DNA of 64,000 nucleotides from assembly GCF_041447285.1 (NCBI RefSeq), contig NZ_JBGMEB010000006.1, positions 310,001-374,000 on the forward strand, read 5' to 3'. Of the stretch, positions 34,155 through 43,937 are shown one piece after another; position 1 is the first letter of the stretch, and every line of letters starts with the position of its first letter. The notes beneath the pieces are model-generated. The model saw nothing but the letters and a program-made list of their open reading frames with translations, did not search any database and was not told the DNA's origin. This DNA comes from Methanomethylovorans sp041447285 (GTDB taxonomy: Archaea > Halobacteriota > Methanosarcinia > Methanosarcinales > Methanosarcinaceae). A program made the position numbers and the translations under genes.

Positions 34155-36371
34155 ATGAAAACTATTGAAAAAGCTGAATCTAGAATTCTTGATAGGTATG
34201 AAATACCTATAATTTTTTCATTCTTTGTCCTTCTCGTTGTACTAAAAGCAATTTTAGTTGTTCCGTTTAAAACTCCATGGATACTCGCAGATGAAATTAT
34301 ATACTCTAAGCTTTCTCAAAGTATTTTGGATTTTATTTTTGTAATTGACCTTAAAGATGCTCAAATGTATCCACCTGGCTATTCAGTTTTCTTATCTGTT
34401 GCTAATCTTTTTTCTCCAGATAAACAAGCACTATATCATAATATGTTACTTGTGAATAGTTTCTTGTCTTCTTCAATTATTTTTCCTGCTTACTTCTTAT
34501 TGAAAAAATATACTTCTAAGTTTCAGGCTCTATGTGGGTCTTTAGTAATATCTACAATTCCAAGTGTTGTGACATACACTTTCGTAGTGATGAGTGAGAA
34601 CCTTTTTGTGCCGCTTGTATTATACTCTGTTTGGTTTGTCTATGAATCCTTTGAGAACAATAAAATACAATGGAATATTCTGGCAGGCTTCTCAATCTTC
34701 TACCTTTATTTTACAAGGGAAACAGGGATAGTTTTCATTATTTCCTTATTTATTTCGCTCATCTATTTTGTTTGGAACGCAGAGCGGGAAGATAGGTTTA
34801 ATATTTTAAAAAATAAGGTAGCTCTTGTTTTTTCCTCTGTTTTGCCAACAATTGGCTGGTTATTATATAAAGCATCAGAACTTTCTAAAGGCTCACTATA
34901 TGATACTACAGGTTATTCATCTGTCTTGATGGATAGTTTCTCTAAGACAGAAACACTTGAGTTATTTGTTCGTTTATTACTCAATGAGGTTGGATACATT
35001 GTCATCTCTGCATACATTATCTTTTTCATAATGTGTGTCTTATTCATTTCAGACTCCATCTTTAAGTTAAGGTTAGTGGGATTATCTGAATATCTTACAA
35101 AATTTGGTTCCAAAAATACAATTGCATTGAACTCAAGCATTGTATATTTTATTAGCTTTAGTGCAGGATTACTGCTAATTACAGTTGCACATATGAAAAG
35201 ATATATTTGCAATCCTGATAATTTCATTCTCGGGCGCTATATAGACTCGATCATACCTGTTGTATTCTTATTTGGACTGATCGGAATAGCATTTTTGCAG
35301 ATGAAATCTAGTGATGTTGGCACAAAGTGGAAATACAAAACACTGACTTTTTCCAGTATCCTGGTTCTTCCCTTCCTTTATTATTTGCCCCACACTAATT
35401 ATGCTTTCCCAAGTATGTTTGGTATTTATTACGTTATTTATCTGCAACAATACATGAGTTACTTGTTGGTGCTGATTCTATTTGCATTCTTTTTCGTACT
35501 CGTACCTTTGTTTTTACTGAAGGGCATACCTAATGGTAAACCTCTTACTTTGTTTTTTATGTTTTTTGTTCTCCTATCGATTTCTCTTTCCATACCTACC
35601 TATGAAAAACAGCTTGAAAATATGGGAAATACATACAACGTGAATCAAATTGGCAGATACTTGGAACACAACAGTTCAGATACAACTCTGATTTTAATGG
35701 ATCACGAGAACTTTGGTGAATATTGGGGCCCTCAGATGTGGTTCCTGACTCAATACTGGTCAAATGGTGAAATGGTTCAACGTTTTACAAATAAAGATAA
35801 ATCTGGAGTTGCAACCCACGAAAATCTCACTGACATAAATTACATTATCTCTAAGAAGTTGTTACCTTATGATTGCGTAAAGACAGCAAATAATGGATAC
35901 AAATTATATGATCTCAATGTATCCTCACAAATAGCCTCAAGTCTCACACTTCCATATATTATAGATATTGGAAAGAATGATTCAGATATAACTGAAGGTT
36001 TTTATGAATCAGAACTGGGAGAAAATAGATGGACAACCAATTTATCAAAAATAAAAATAGAATATGGTAGACATCAGGGTCAATTCCTCCTGGAAATAAT
36101 GATGAATGCACCAAGGCCACAAACAGATGCGGCAAATGTTACATTTTACATAAATGGAAATTTAATCGGTTCTATAGAGGAAATAATCGGAACAACAAAT
36201 TATTCTGTTGCGGTGTCTGAAAGTTATTTGGAAGAAAAGTATCAGATTCTGGAGATCCGAACTAACACCTGGAACCCAAGTGAAGACGGATATGTTGATG
36301 ACCCCAGAGATCTTGGTATTCAGGTCGATTGGATAAAGATCGATTCTTTATCCAATGAAACGATGGACTGA
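34155..36371 (+). CDS. Polytopic membrane protein, GT-C (PMT/ArnT-like) glycosyltransferase-like
   Basis: A membrane protein of about 738 residues. Roughly 12 hydrophobic helices fill residues 20-490, followed by a soluble C-terminal domain of about 230 residues. An acidic pair follows the first helix (WILADEIIYSK) and a proline-rich loop has DAQMYPPGYSVF; both are common in GT-C enzymes that use polyprenyl-phosphate sugars. The enzyme assignment is inferred from this topology. ATG 34155 is chosen with GGCGGT before it. It lies upstream of mprF and may help build the envelope. Confidence 0.7.
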   Translation: MKTIEKAESRILDRYEIPIIFSFFVLLVVLKAILVVPFKTPWILADEIIYSKLSQSILDFIFVIDLKDAQMYPPGYSVFLSVANLFSPDKQALYHNMLLVNSFLSSSIIFPAYFLLKKYTSKFQALCGSLVISTIPSVVTYTFVVMSENLFVPLVLYSVWFVYESFENNKIQWNILAGFSIFYLYFTRETGIVFIISLFISLIYFVWNAEREDRFNILKNKVALVFSSVLPTIGWLLYKASELSKGSLYDTTGYSSVLMDSFSKTETLELFVRLLLNEVGYIVISAYIIFFIMCVLFISDSIFKLRLVGLSEYLTKFGSKNTIALNSSIVYFISFSAGLLLITVAHMKRYICNPDNFILGRYIDSIIPVVFLFGLIGIAFLQMKSSDVGTKWKYKTLTFSSILVLPFLYYLPHTNYAFPSMFGIYYVIYLQQYMSYLLVLILFAFFFVLVPLFLLKGIPNGKPLTLFFMFFVLLSISLSIPTYEKQLENMGNTYNVNQIGRYLEHNSSDTTLILMDHENFGEYWGPQMWFLTQYWSNGEMVQRFTNKDKSGVATHENLTDINYIISKKLLPYDCVKTANNGYKLYDLNVSSQIASSLTLPYIIDIGKNDSDITEGFYESELGENRWTTNLSKIKIEYGRHQGQFLLEIMMNAPRPQTDAANVTFYINGNLIGSIEEIIGTTNYSVAVSESYLEEKYQILEIRTNTWNPSEDGYVDDPRDLGIQVDWIKIDSLSNETMD

Positions 36372-36584
36372 TAGCAGCTAGAGTCTCATGTTTAATAAGT
36401 AGCCCCTTCTGAATTGGTATTCAAATGGCGGGCCAGTAAAGCTAGTTTCCGTTATAAGTTGTTAATAAAGGTCCCTAATACACATGTATTTCTTTACTCT
36501 CAAAATCTTTTCTACACGCTCTTAAGTTGAGTAAATATCAAATACCAGAATTGCCATAGTGATATTTATATTCGGTGTATTATA

Positions 36585-39158
36585 TTGGTCCATAAAAAAA
36601 ATTACTTTGATCAGGAAGTCATAAAAAAGATAAGCTATTTGTTGCCAATTGCCATTTTTGCGGTTTCATTATGGCTCTTGAACAGGCAGCTTCATTCTCT
36701 TCAATTAGATGAGATTCTGAAGAGTTTTACAAGCATTGAGCCATCAAGCGTGCTACTGGCATCTATGTTTACATTTTTGAGTTATATTGCCCTTATAAGC
36801 TATGATTTTCTGGCCATGAGATATATAGGTCAATCTATTTCATATAAAGAAATACTTCATTCCTCTTTCACAAGTACTTCTATTAGTTATAGTATTGGTT
36901 TTAATCCTTTCACAGGCAGCTCATTACGCTATAGATTATATTCTGCTTATGGGCTCACATTGCTTCAAATAAGTAAGATCATTAATTTTTGTAGCACAAC
37001 TTTCTGGCTTGGAGTATGTTTTGTAGGAGGTTTTCTGTTAACCTTCTATCCAATTGATCTACAGTCGTCCCTTTCTTTCTATGAGCTATTTCTAAAGACG
37101 CTGGGAGTTTGTTTACTACTTTTCCTTGCTATTTATCTGGCTTTTTGCCTGCAGCAAAAGAGTCTAAGGATAAAAGGGTATGAGATTCGATTCCCCAACA
37201 TAAAAATTACATTTATACAAATTCTTCTGTCATCATTCGATACTATATTTGCAGGCAGTGCATTGTATTTTCTACTATCTGGTAACGAGGACATCTCGTT
37301 TCCATATGTTATAGCAATTTTCGTAGTAGCACAGACTATTGCATATATAAGTACAGTTCCAGGTGGGCTGGGAGTTTTCGAAGCTATCATGCTCTTTGCA
37401 CTTGCTCCCCATATAGCCCTTGATGCTATTGTTTTTGCTCTTGTGATGTTCAGGATTGTGTATTATTTTACCCCCTTAATGGTAGGATTGATTATTCTCT
37501 CATATCGAGAATTCAATTCAAGAAGAGAGATACTAATAAATTTGCAGAAAACAACATATATTACGCTTTCTGCCTTTACACCACAAATATCTGCTGTGCT
37601 CATATTTTTTGCAGGAATGGTGCTTCTTTTCTCAGAAGCACTGCCTGCTCAGATGGAAGGCATGCGTGTAATAGCTAACATAATTCCTTTATCTTTGATC
37701 GAGTCTTCCAGCTTGCTTAGCAGTATGATAGGTGTCTTGCTCCTTATCCTGGCGAATGGACTATGGAAGAGGATCGATGGAGCATATCTTCTATCAGTAG
37801 TAATATTGTTCCTCGGAAGTATTTTCTCCATTCTTAAAGGTTTGAACTACATAGAATCAGGTATCCTATTTGCCATATTTTTACTTCTATTGCCTCAAAG
37901 GAAGCATTTTTACAGGAAATCTTCACTGCTGAATCAGTCATTTAGCAGAGACAATATTATTGCTATTGCTGTTGTTGTTCTGAGTTTCATATGGCTTGGT
38001 TTATTTACGAATGAACATGTAGAGTATTCAGAAGAACTATTGTGGCAGTTTGGAACCAATATGCATGTTTCCAGGTTCCTCAGGTCAGTTGTAGGAATAT
38101 CTATTGTATTAACTATTTTTGGAGTAATGAGATTGCTTGGTGGTTCCAGCAAGGATCTCAAATTACCGGATAAAGAAGAAATGGCTGCTGTTAAGGAAAT
38201 CATAAAGAAAAGTACCGACACTAATGGAAATCTTGCTTTTCTTGAAGATAAGTATGTATTGTTCAATGAGATGAAAAATACATTCATTATGTATGGGATA
38301 TCTGGAAAAAGCTGGATATGCATGGGCGATCCAATAGGCAGTAGTAAAAATGTAAAAGAACTTATATGGGATTTCCATGAAATGTCGAATCTGCATCAAG
38401 GGTGGACAGTATTTTATGAAATAAGCGAGAAATATATTCCTTACTACCTGGATATCGGTCTGACGTTGATTAAGATCGGTGAAGAGGCAAGAGTCAAGCT
38501 TTCGGAGTTCAGTCTTGAGGGAAGTGCTGGAAAAGATTTCCGTTACTCTGTAAAACGTATGGAAAAAGACGGTTACCATTTTGAGATGATGCAGCCTGAA
38601 GATGTCCCTGCTCATCTTGAAGAGCTTAAAAGTATATCGGATGCCTGGTTGGAAATTAAGAACACTAAAGAAAAGAGTTTCTCTCTGGGCTCCTTTAACC
38701 CCGATTATCTGGTGAATTTCCCACTTGCAATAATCAAGAAAGGTGATCAAATAGCCGCTTTTGCAAATGTCTGGATGGTGGACAATAAAGAAGAAATGGC
38801 TATCGACCTTATGCGTTATGATCCAAATATCTCGAACACTACTATGGAATATCTCTTTACCAAGCTCATGCTCTGGGGAAAGGAAAATGGGTTCAACTAT
38901 TTCTCATTAGGCATGTCCCCGCTCTCTGGACTTGAGAACAGGGCACTAGCGCCTTTGTGGAACAAGCTTGGCTCTACTATTTTCACACATGGTGAATATT
39001 TCTATAACTTCAAGGGACTCCGGGCATACAAAGAAAAATTTAATCCTATCTGGGAGCCCCGCTATATAGCTCTGCCAAAGGGAATAAAACAGATGTTTAT
39101 CCTAAAAGATATTGCTCTGTTAATCTCAGGCGGAACGAAAGAGATATTTACGAAATGA
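36585..39158 (+). CDS. mprF: MprF-like bifunctional phosphatidylglycerol flippase/aminoacyltransferase
   Basis: Bifunctional envelope protein of 857 residues. The N-terminal half has multiple membrane helices (UPF0104/flippase, with GFNPFTGSSLRYRLY and STVPGGLGVFEA). The C-terminal 330 residues form the soluble aminoacyl-lipid synthase (DUF2156) domain (WICMGDPIG, then FSLGMSPLSGLENRA and FKGLRAYKEKFNP). In bacteria MprF adds Lys or Ala to phosphatidylglycerol and flips the product; in an archaeon the substrate would be an ether-lipid phosphatidylglycerol. The start is TTG with TTCGGTG before it. It overlaps the antiporter gene by 4 bases. Confidence 0.9.
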   Translation: MVHKKNYFDQEVIKKISYLLPIAIFAVSLWLLNRQLHSLQLDEILKSFTSIEPSSVLLASMFTFLSYIALISYDFLAMRYIGQSISYKEILHSSFTSTSISYSIGFNPFTGSSLRYRLYSAYGLTLLQISKIINFCSTTFWLGVCFVGGFLLTFYPIDLQSSLSFYELFLKTLGVCLLLFLAIYLAFCLQQKSLRIKGYEIRFPNIKITFIQILLSSFDTIFAGSALYFLLSGNEDISFPYVIAIFVVAQTIAYISTVPGGLGVFEAIMLFALAPHIALDAIVFALVMFRIVYYFTPLMVGLIILSYREFNSRREILINLQKTTYITLSAFTPQISAVLIFFAGMVLLFSEALPAQMEGMRVIANIIPLSLIESSSLLSSMIGVLLLILANGLWKRIDGAYLLSVVILFLGSIFSILKGLNYIESGILFAIFLLLLPQRKHFYRKSSLLNQSFSRDNIIAIAVVVLSFIWLGLFTNEHVEYSEELLWQFGTNMHVSRFLRSVVGISIVLTIFGVMRLLGGSSKDLKLPDKEEMAAVKEIIKKSTDTNGNLAFLEDKYVLFNEMKNTFIMYGISGKSWICMGDPIGSSKNVKELIWDFHEMSNLHQGWTVFYEISEKYIPYYLDIGLTLIKIGEEARVKLSEFSLEGSAGKDFRYSVKRMEKDGYHFEMMQPEDVPAHLEELKSISDAWLEIKNTKEKSFSLGSFNPDYLVNFPLAIIKKGDQIAAFANVWMVDNKEEMAIDLMRYDPNISNTTMEYLFTKLMLWGKENGFNYFSLGMSPLSGLENRALAPLWNKLGSTIFTHGEYFYNFKGLRAYKEKFNPIWEPRYIALPKGIKQMFILKDIALLISGGTKEIFTK

Positions 39159-40624
39159 GGATTATAAGACTCTTGATGAGAAATCATGTACACAGAAATA
39201 TCCTTTTCTACTTGATAGTCAATAGTCTATTTATTTTAATGGTTTTCTTTGTCATCGTTCAAGGTCAGCATTTAGAGCCTCTTTCGACTGATTATCCGGA
39301 TATTGCAACAAATGCCCAAAATCATCTTCTTGCATACGAAGATCTGGGGACGGTCATAACTAAAAATATAATCAATAACTTGGATCATCCCCTCAGCCTT
39401 ATGTTTTTACAGATAGCTATCATAGTGTTGATGGCCCGATTATTTGGATTCTTTTTTTCTAAGATTGGTCAGCCATCTGTTATAGGTGAAATGACAGCAG
39501 GAATTATCCTAGGACCTTCGGTCTTGGGTATGTGCTGGCCACAGTTGAGCAGTTTTTTGTTCAGCCCTGCTTCATTAGGCTGGCTGGAAACACTTAGTAA
39601 CCTGGGTCTGGTCTTGTTTGTGTTTATTATTGGCTTGGAGCTTGATTCTAATTTGCTGAAAAATAAAGCACAGACAGCTCTTGTAGTAAGTCACGCAAGC
39701 ATTGTGGCCCCTTTCTTTTTAGGAGTCTGCCTGGCATACTTTTTGTATACTGGATTTGCGCCAAAAGGAGTCTCTTTCCTCTCTTTTAGTCTCTTCATGG
39801 GAATTGCTATGAGCTTAACAGCTTTTCCTGTACTGGCCAGAATAATTCAGGAACGCAGACTAACACAATCCTCTCTAGGCACGCTGGCACTGACCTGTGC
39901 TGCAGCTGATGATGTCACTGCATGGTGCTTGCTTGCGGCTGTTGTGAGTATAATCAGGGCCGAAACAATAATGACTTTCATTGCTACAGTTGTGCTTTCT
40001 GTATTGTACATTTTGTTTATGCTTTACTTTGTACGCCCGTTCCTGCAACGTTTAGGTGATATTTATGTTGGTAAAGCACACGTGAGTAAAGGGTTTATTA
40101 CAGTGCTGTTTATCGTGTTATTCTTATCAGCTTTTGCCACTGAGACAATTGGCATCCACGCTCTTTTCGGAGCATTCTTAGCGGGAGTTATCATGCCAGC
40201 ACAAAATGATTTCAGGCTGTCTTTTATTTCCCGCATAGAAGATGTGAGCCTGGTGATATTGTTACCTCTTTTCTTTGCGATCACTGGCCTTAAGACTCAA
40301 TTGGGTCTGCTAAATGCAGTTCATCTGTGGTTTATCTGTGGTTTAATTATTCTGGTAGCAGTGATGGGGAAGTTTGGTGGCAGTGCAGTAGCAGCCCGTT
40401 TTACTGGACAGTCATGGGCTGACTCTTTGGCCTTGGGAGCGCTGATGAATACACGAGGATTAATCGAATTGGTTATTCTAACTATAGGATATGATCTAGG
40501 GATTTTGACTCCAATTGTCTTTACCATGATGGTCATTATGGCTCTGGTGACTACATTCATGACCCGTCCTATGCTGTGGGTCATAGGACACTTTTTTCCG
40601 AATGCAGATCTAAAGGGTAGCTAA
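39155..40624 (+). CDS. CPA2-family cation:proton antiporter
   Basis: Monovalent cation/H+ antiporter of 489 residues with about 13 membrane helices. An extra N-terminal helix and an external loop (residues about 15-75) precede the Na_H_Exchanger core. Core motifs are VIGEMTAGIILGPSVLG and the aspartate pair in CAAADDVTAWCLLA, which resembles the transport site of electrogenic CPA2 exchangers. There is no RCK/TrkA domain at the C-terminus. The ATGA overlap with mprF shows translational coupling, so a lipid-modifying enzyme and an ion exchanger are made together. Confidence 0.9.
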   Translation: MRIIRLLMRNHVHRNILFYLIVNSLFILMVFFVIVQGQHLEPLSTDYPDIATNAQNHLLAYEDLGTVITKNIINNLDHPLSLMFLQIAIIVLMARLFGFFFSKIGQPSVIGEMTAGIILGPSVLGMCWPQLSSFLFSPASLGWLETLSNLGLVLFVFIIGLELDSNLLKNKAQTALVVSHASIVAPFFLGVCLAYFLYTGFAPKGVSFLSFSLFMGIAMSLTAFPVLARIIQERRLTQSSLGTLALTCAAADDVTAWCLLAAVVSIIRAETIMTFIATVVLSVLYILFMLYFVRPFLQRLGDIYVGKAHVSKGFITVLFIVLFLSAFATETIGIHALFGAFLAGVIMPAQNDFRLSFISRIEDVSLVILLPLFFAITGLKTQLGLLNAVHLWFICGLIILVAVMGKFGGSAVAARFTGQSWADSLALGALMNTRGLIELVILTIGYDLGILTPIVFTMMVIMALVTTFMTRPMLWVIGHFFPNADLKGS

Positions 40625-40685
40625 AAATGAAGTGTGGGAATGGCAGTTCAATAATGAATAGTATAATTGAATAGTGGAGAGTCTG

Positions 40686-41522
40686 ATGTCAGACAACCTT
40701 CTTAGAATGTTTATTCCTCAATGGCAGGGTTCCGGTAATACTAATGATATTTATTTCAGTGCAATGGAGATATATGATCTCTACCTAAAAGATAATGAGT
40801 TCATATCGATAGATGTCTCTCATGATGAAGGATCGGGAATAAATAAGGGCATTCTGGGATTAGATGCTATAGTTACTAACCTTGAAAGGATTAAAGATGT
40901 GCTAAACATTAAGAATCCCAAGAAGATATTTTCTATAGGTGGAGATTGTGGAATTGAATTAGGCCCGGTTTCTTATCTTAACAAAGTTTACAATCAAGAT
41001 CTGGCAGTAATATGGTTTGACGCACACGGGGATCTGAATACATCTTTGAGCTCTCCAAGCGGCCACTTTCATGGGATGCCACTAAGGTGTTTGCTGGGAG
41101 AGGGAGAAGAACATATTCTCAGGCACTGTTTCTCTTATATCTGTCCAGATCAGGTTATCCTTGCAGGAGTTCGGGAATTAGATCCTGCTGAAGAAGAATA
41201 TATCAATAATAACAATGTCAGCACTGTATCGACAGATCAGATAATAAATTCCAATGATATTATTGCTGATCTAATCCGGTCAAAAGGTTTCAGGAACGTA
41301 TATGTGCACGTGGATCTGGATGTGCTTGATGCCAAGTGCTTTCCTTATTCAAAATGTCCTGTAGTTGGAGGCATAAGCAAGCAGCATTTACTGGAACAAT
41401 TGCACATGATCAATGATGGTTTTAACATAGTTGGTTTTAGTATAGTTGAATATCTATCCATCGACAGCAACGGAAAATACGAAATTCAGAGTTTAGTTGA
41501 TTTTGGGTTCAGGATAAAATAG
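40686..41522 (+). CDS. Arginase/agmatinase-family ureohydrolase
   Basis: Ureohydrolase fold of 278 residues with binuclear manganese sites: WFDAHGDLN (second and third ligands) and VHVDLDVLDAK (last ligands) are intact. The first metal motif reads SIGGDCGIELG, with Cys where arginases have His (GGDHS). The substrate is therefore uncertain. I chose ATG 40686 with GGAGAG before it; GTG 40674 lies 12 bases upstream in the same frame. It starts 61 bases after the antiporter gene and may be in the same transcript. Confidence 0.82.
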   Translation: MSDNLLRMFIPQWQGSGNTNDIYFSAMEIYDLYLKDNEFISIDVSHDEGSGINKGILGLDAIVTNLERIKDVLNIKNPKKIFSIGGDCGIELGPVSYLNKVYNQDLAVIWFDAHGDLNTSLSSPSGHFHGMPLRCLLGEGEEHILRHCFSYICPDQVILAGVRELDPAEEEYINNNNVSTVSTDQIINSNDIIADLIRSKGFRNVYVHVDLDVLDAKCFPYSKCPVVGGISKQHLLEQLHMINDGFNIVGFSIVEYLSIDSNGKYEIQSLVDFGFRIK

Positions 41523-41538
41523 TATTTTAGAGCATGTA

Positions 41539-43233
41539 TTATATCATTTTGTTCTGAAGAGCAAAACCCAGATTATCGGCAATTTCAGTAAAAATATCTA
41601 TTTCTTCCTTATCGTGAGCTAGATTCCGAGGGACTAAAGCCGCAATTACACCATAGATGTTTCCCTCATGTTGCAACTTGCTGATCATTGCATCCATATC
41701 TTCTGATAAACAAGAATAATTACATTCACCATTATCAGCATCCGGTTGCTTGAGAACTACCGTTCTCTCGTTTTTAAGAGCTAGTTTCACACACAAGGGG
41801 AGTTTTTTCTGATCCAATTTTTCGTGTATGACTTTACATAGGTTTTGAGTACCTGAAGCTGCAGTAAATCTAACAGAGTTATTTTCATCAATCAATGCTA
41901 TCCATGCATTATGATATCCAAGTGTTTCTGTCAGAACATTGCATGCTTGCTGAATAAGGCAATATGGATCCTTTTCCTGCACGATCATTTGGTTAAGCTT
42001 CCGGATGCCTGAAAGTACCTGTTTAAGATGCTGTTCCCGTGCTTCAGTTTGTTTAAGTGTTGTTACATCTTTGAAAAAACAGAACAAACCTGATCCTGTT
42101 TTTTCGGAGTAAGTTGCACTTACTTCAAGATCTAATACTTTACCATCCTTTGTACGGTGCTTTGATGTGTAATGGTCCTTTCCTAATTCAATGAGCTTGC
42201 AGAGATGAGCAGCAACTTCCTCATAACTCTTATCGCATTTTATATCTGAAATATTCATGCTAAGCAGTTCTTCGCGCGTGTAGCCACTCATCGTGCAGTA
42301 TGCTTCGTTTGTTTCCAGGATATTTCCATCTACACTCATGTACAGATAACCATCAAAAGATGTTTCAATAATGGATCTCTTAAATTCCCCATAATTTTGT
42401 AATGTTTTACCCGTTTTTTTGGTTGTTGAAATATCCATGCCAAAAACTGCAAGTCTCTCTACTTTCTCATCTTTGTTAAATATGGGATAGATGGAACATT
42501 GAACAACAAATCCTTCACGCTCATCTTCAAAATGTGTAGGTTTGCCTTCTGCTATTACCTTATCTGCCATTTTTTTACGATATTCTGCTACTTCATAAGG
42601 CAAAAAATCGTATGCATTTTTTCCTTTGAGTGTCTCTAAATTTGTTTTCAGGTGATAAGTTGCAACTTCATTTGCATCAAGGACAACACCTGAACTATCG
42701 ATGATCATTAAAAACTCGGTGGAGAAGCTAAGTGTAGATTTCAGATCTTTGCCACTTTCTTCCAATAACCTAATATCCTCTTTGAGTTCGGTGATATCCT
42801 GAATGATCCCGATCAGCCCGGTTGTTTTCCCAGATGAATCAGTAAAAGTGGTTTTGTGAAAGATCACTTCTCTTTTTGTTCTATTGGCAAGCTGTATTTC
42901 CCACTCATATATTTGTTTTCCAGGCGCTTCAAAAAGTGCTCGGTCCATGCTTTCGTATTTTTCTGCAAATTCCTTAGACCAAGTGCCTGCTAAGGTCCTG
43001 CCAATGATTTCTTTTTTTGTCTTGCCAATAAAGTTTTCAAATGCCTTATTGCAACCAAGATAGTTTCCTGAAATGTCTTTATAAAACACCGGTAGGGGAA
43101 TCGTATCTAGAAATACAGATAAAAACTCAGATTGAAAGCCCATTCCAGCGCCTGCATAGCTATTCATAACATTCCTACAGCTTTCAAGCAGGGAAGCTTC
43201 ATATTGCAGCTGAGGCTTTCTTTTAGTTTTCAT
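41539..43233 (-). CDS. PAS-PAS-PAS-GAF sensor protein without output domain
   Basis: Signal-sensing protein of 564 residues. Three PAS domains cover about 45-160, 170-275 and 285-400 (FYKDISGNYLGCNKAF; LMIIDSSGVVLDANEVA; LYMSVDGNILETNEAYCTM). A GAF domain covers about 415-560. No kinase, phosphatase or HTH domain follows, and there are no membrane helices. It may signal by protein contact or be a degraded kinase. I chose ATG 43233, which has TTGAGG before it; a TTG at 43245 in the same frame lacks this. No partner gene is adjacent. Confidence 0.87.
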   Translation of the reverse strand: MKTKRKPQLQYEASLLESCRNVMNSYAGAGMGFQSEFLSVFLDTIPLPVFYKDISGNYLGCNKAFENFIGKTKKEIIGRTLAGTWSKEFAEKYESMDRALFEAPGKQIYEWEIQLANRTKREVIFHKTTFTDSSGKTTGLIGIIQDITELKEDIRLLEESGKDLKSTLSFSTEFLMIIDSSGVVLDANEVATYHLKTNLETLKGKNAYDFLPYEVAEYRKKMADKVIAEGKPTHFEDEREGFVVQCSIYPIFNKDEKVERLAVFGMDISTTKKTGKTLQNYGEFKRSIIETSFDGYLYMSVDGNILETNEAYCTMSGYTREELLSMNISDIKCDKSYEEVAAHLCKLIELGKDHYTSKHRTKDGKVLDLEVSATYSEKTGSGLFCFFKDVTTLKQTEAREQHLKQVLSGIRKLNQMIVQEKDPYCLIQQACNVLTETLGYHNAWIALIDENNSVRFTAASGTQNLCKVIHEKLDQKKLPLCVKLALKNERTVVLKQPDADNGECNYSCLSEDMDAMISKLQHEGNIYGVIAALVPRNLAHDKEEIDIFTEIADNLGFALQNKMI

Positions 43234-43422
43234 AAGATTCCTCAAATTTCAAAGTCTAACCTTGGCCAAAGAGGATAAGATATTTAAATCTTATTTCTGC
43301 TTTGAAGTAGTTTCCATCTTTTATCTACTGCATGTCCTATCATGTGGATTAATTATCAAGGACTTCGATCAACCTTTTGTTTCCAGCGATTGTTTATAAA
43401 CAGTATATATGGTGATTTTCAA

Positions 43423-43530
43423 ATGCCGGGTTTTTCGAAATCCCCTATCAAAAAAGTAATAGCCATGATAATTTTAGGATTAGTTATTAATATCTTAGAT
43501 ATAGAAAAGTATTTGGGAGTGATAGAATGA
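43423..43530 (+). CDS. 35-residue membrane micro-protein coupled to thioredoxin
   Basis: Short protein with a basic N-terminus (MPGFSKSPIKK) and one hydrophobic helix (VIAMIILGLVINIL), ending DIEKYLGVIE. GGTGAT lies 6 bases before the ATG, a textbook ribosome site. Its stop overlaps the thioredoxin ATG (ATGA), so the two are translationally coupled. The frame extends upstream to 43342 but without a ribosome site. It may anchor the thioredoxin at the membrane; inference. Confidence 0.65.
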   Translation: MPGFSKSPIKKVIAMIILGLVINILDIEKYLGVIE

Positions 43531-43919
43531 CAAATGGCAATATAATCGAACTAAATGATTCTAATTGGGAAGAAATGCTATCAAACCAGGAAAAACCTAT
43601 GGTGGTTATGTTCTATCTGCCAGCTTGCCCACACTGCAAACAGATAGAACCATATTTCAGGGAATATGCAGCCCAGTTCAAAGATTCCTGCACTTTTATC
43701 ATGATGAATGGTCTGGATAGTTCCATAACAGCTATGAGGTATGGTGTCAGGTCAGCTCCTACATTCAAGTTCTTTTGTAGAGGCAAAGCTATCAAGGAAG
43801 CAGTAGGACTGGTATATCCATCGCTGCTCAAGGCAGCCATAAAAGAACTCATCGAACATGGGAATGAATGTGTATTGCACAGCACACCGATGCCTGATGA
43901 AATATCTCCTTATGAATAA
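43527..43919 (+). CDS. Thioredoxin-like protein with CPHC active site
   Basis: Thioredoxin-fold disulfide reductase or oxidase of 130 residues. The active site is CPHC in VVMFYLPACPHCKQIEP (about residues 26-42), the pair found in DsbA-type oxidases and in some archaeal thioredoxins. The cis-proline loop is present in VRSAPTFKFF. A C-terminal tail has one more Cys (NECVLHS). No signal peptide, so cytoplasmic unless the coupled micro-protein brings it to the membrane. Confidence 0.88.
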   Translation: MTNGNIIELNDSNWEEMLSNQEKPMVVMFYLPACPHCKQIEPYFREYAAQFKDSCTFIMMNGLDSSITAMRYGVRSAPTFKFFCRGKAIKEAVGLVYPSLLKAAIKELIEHGNECVLHSTPMPDEISPYE

Positions 43920-43937
43920 GCTGGGAGGTATAAAGCC

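Noticed and set aside
36372..36584. Possible structured RNA or tRNA in the gap before mprF
   Set aside because: No cloverleaf, T-loop consensus or strong stem could be found.
43342..43422. Upstream extension of the 35-residue micro-protein to 62 residues
   Set aside because: The GGTGAT ribosome site points to ATG 43423; the extension runs through promoter-like AT-rich sequence.
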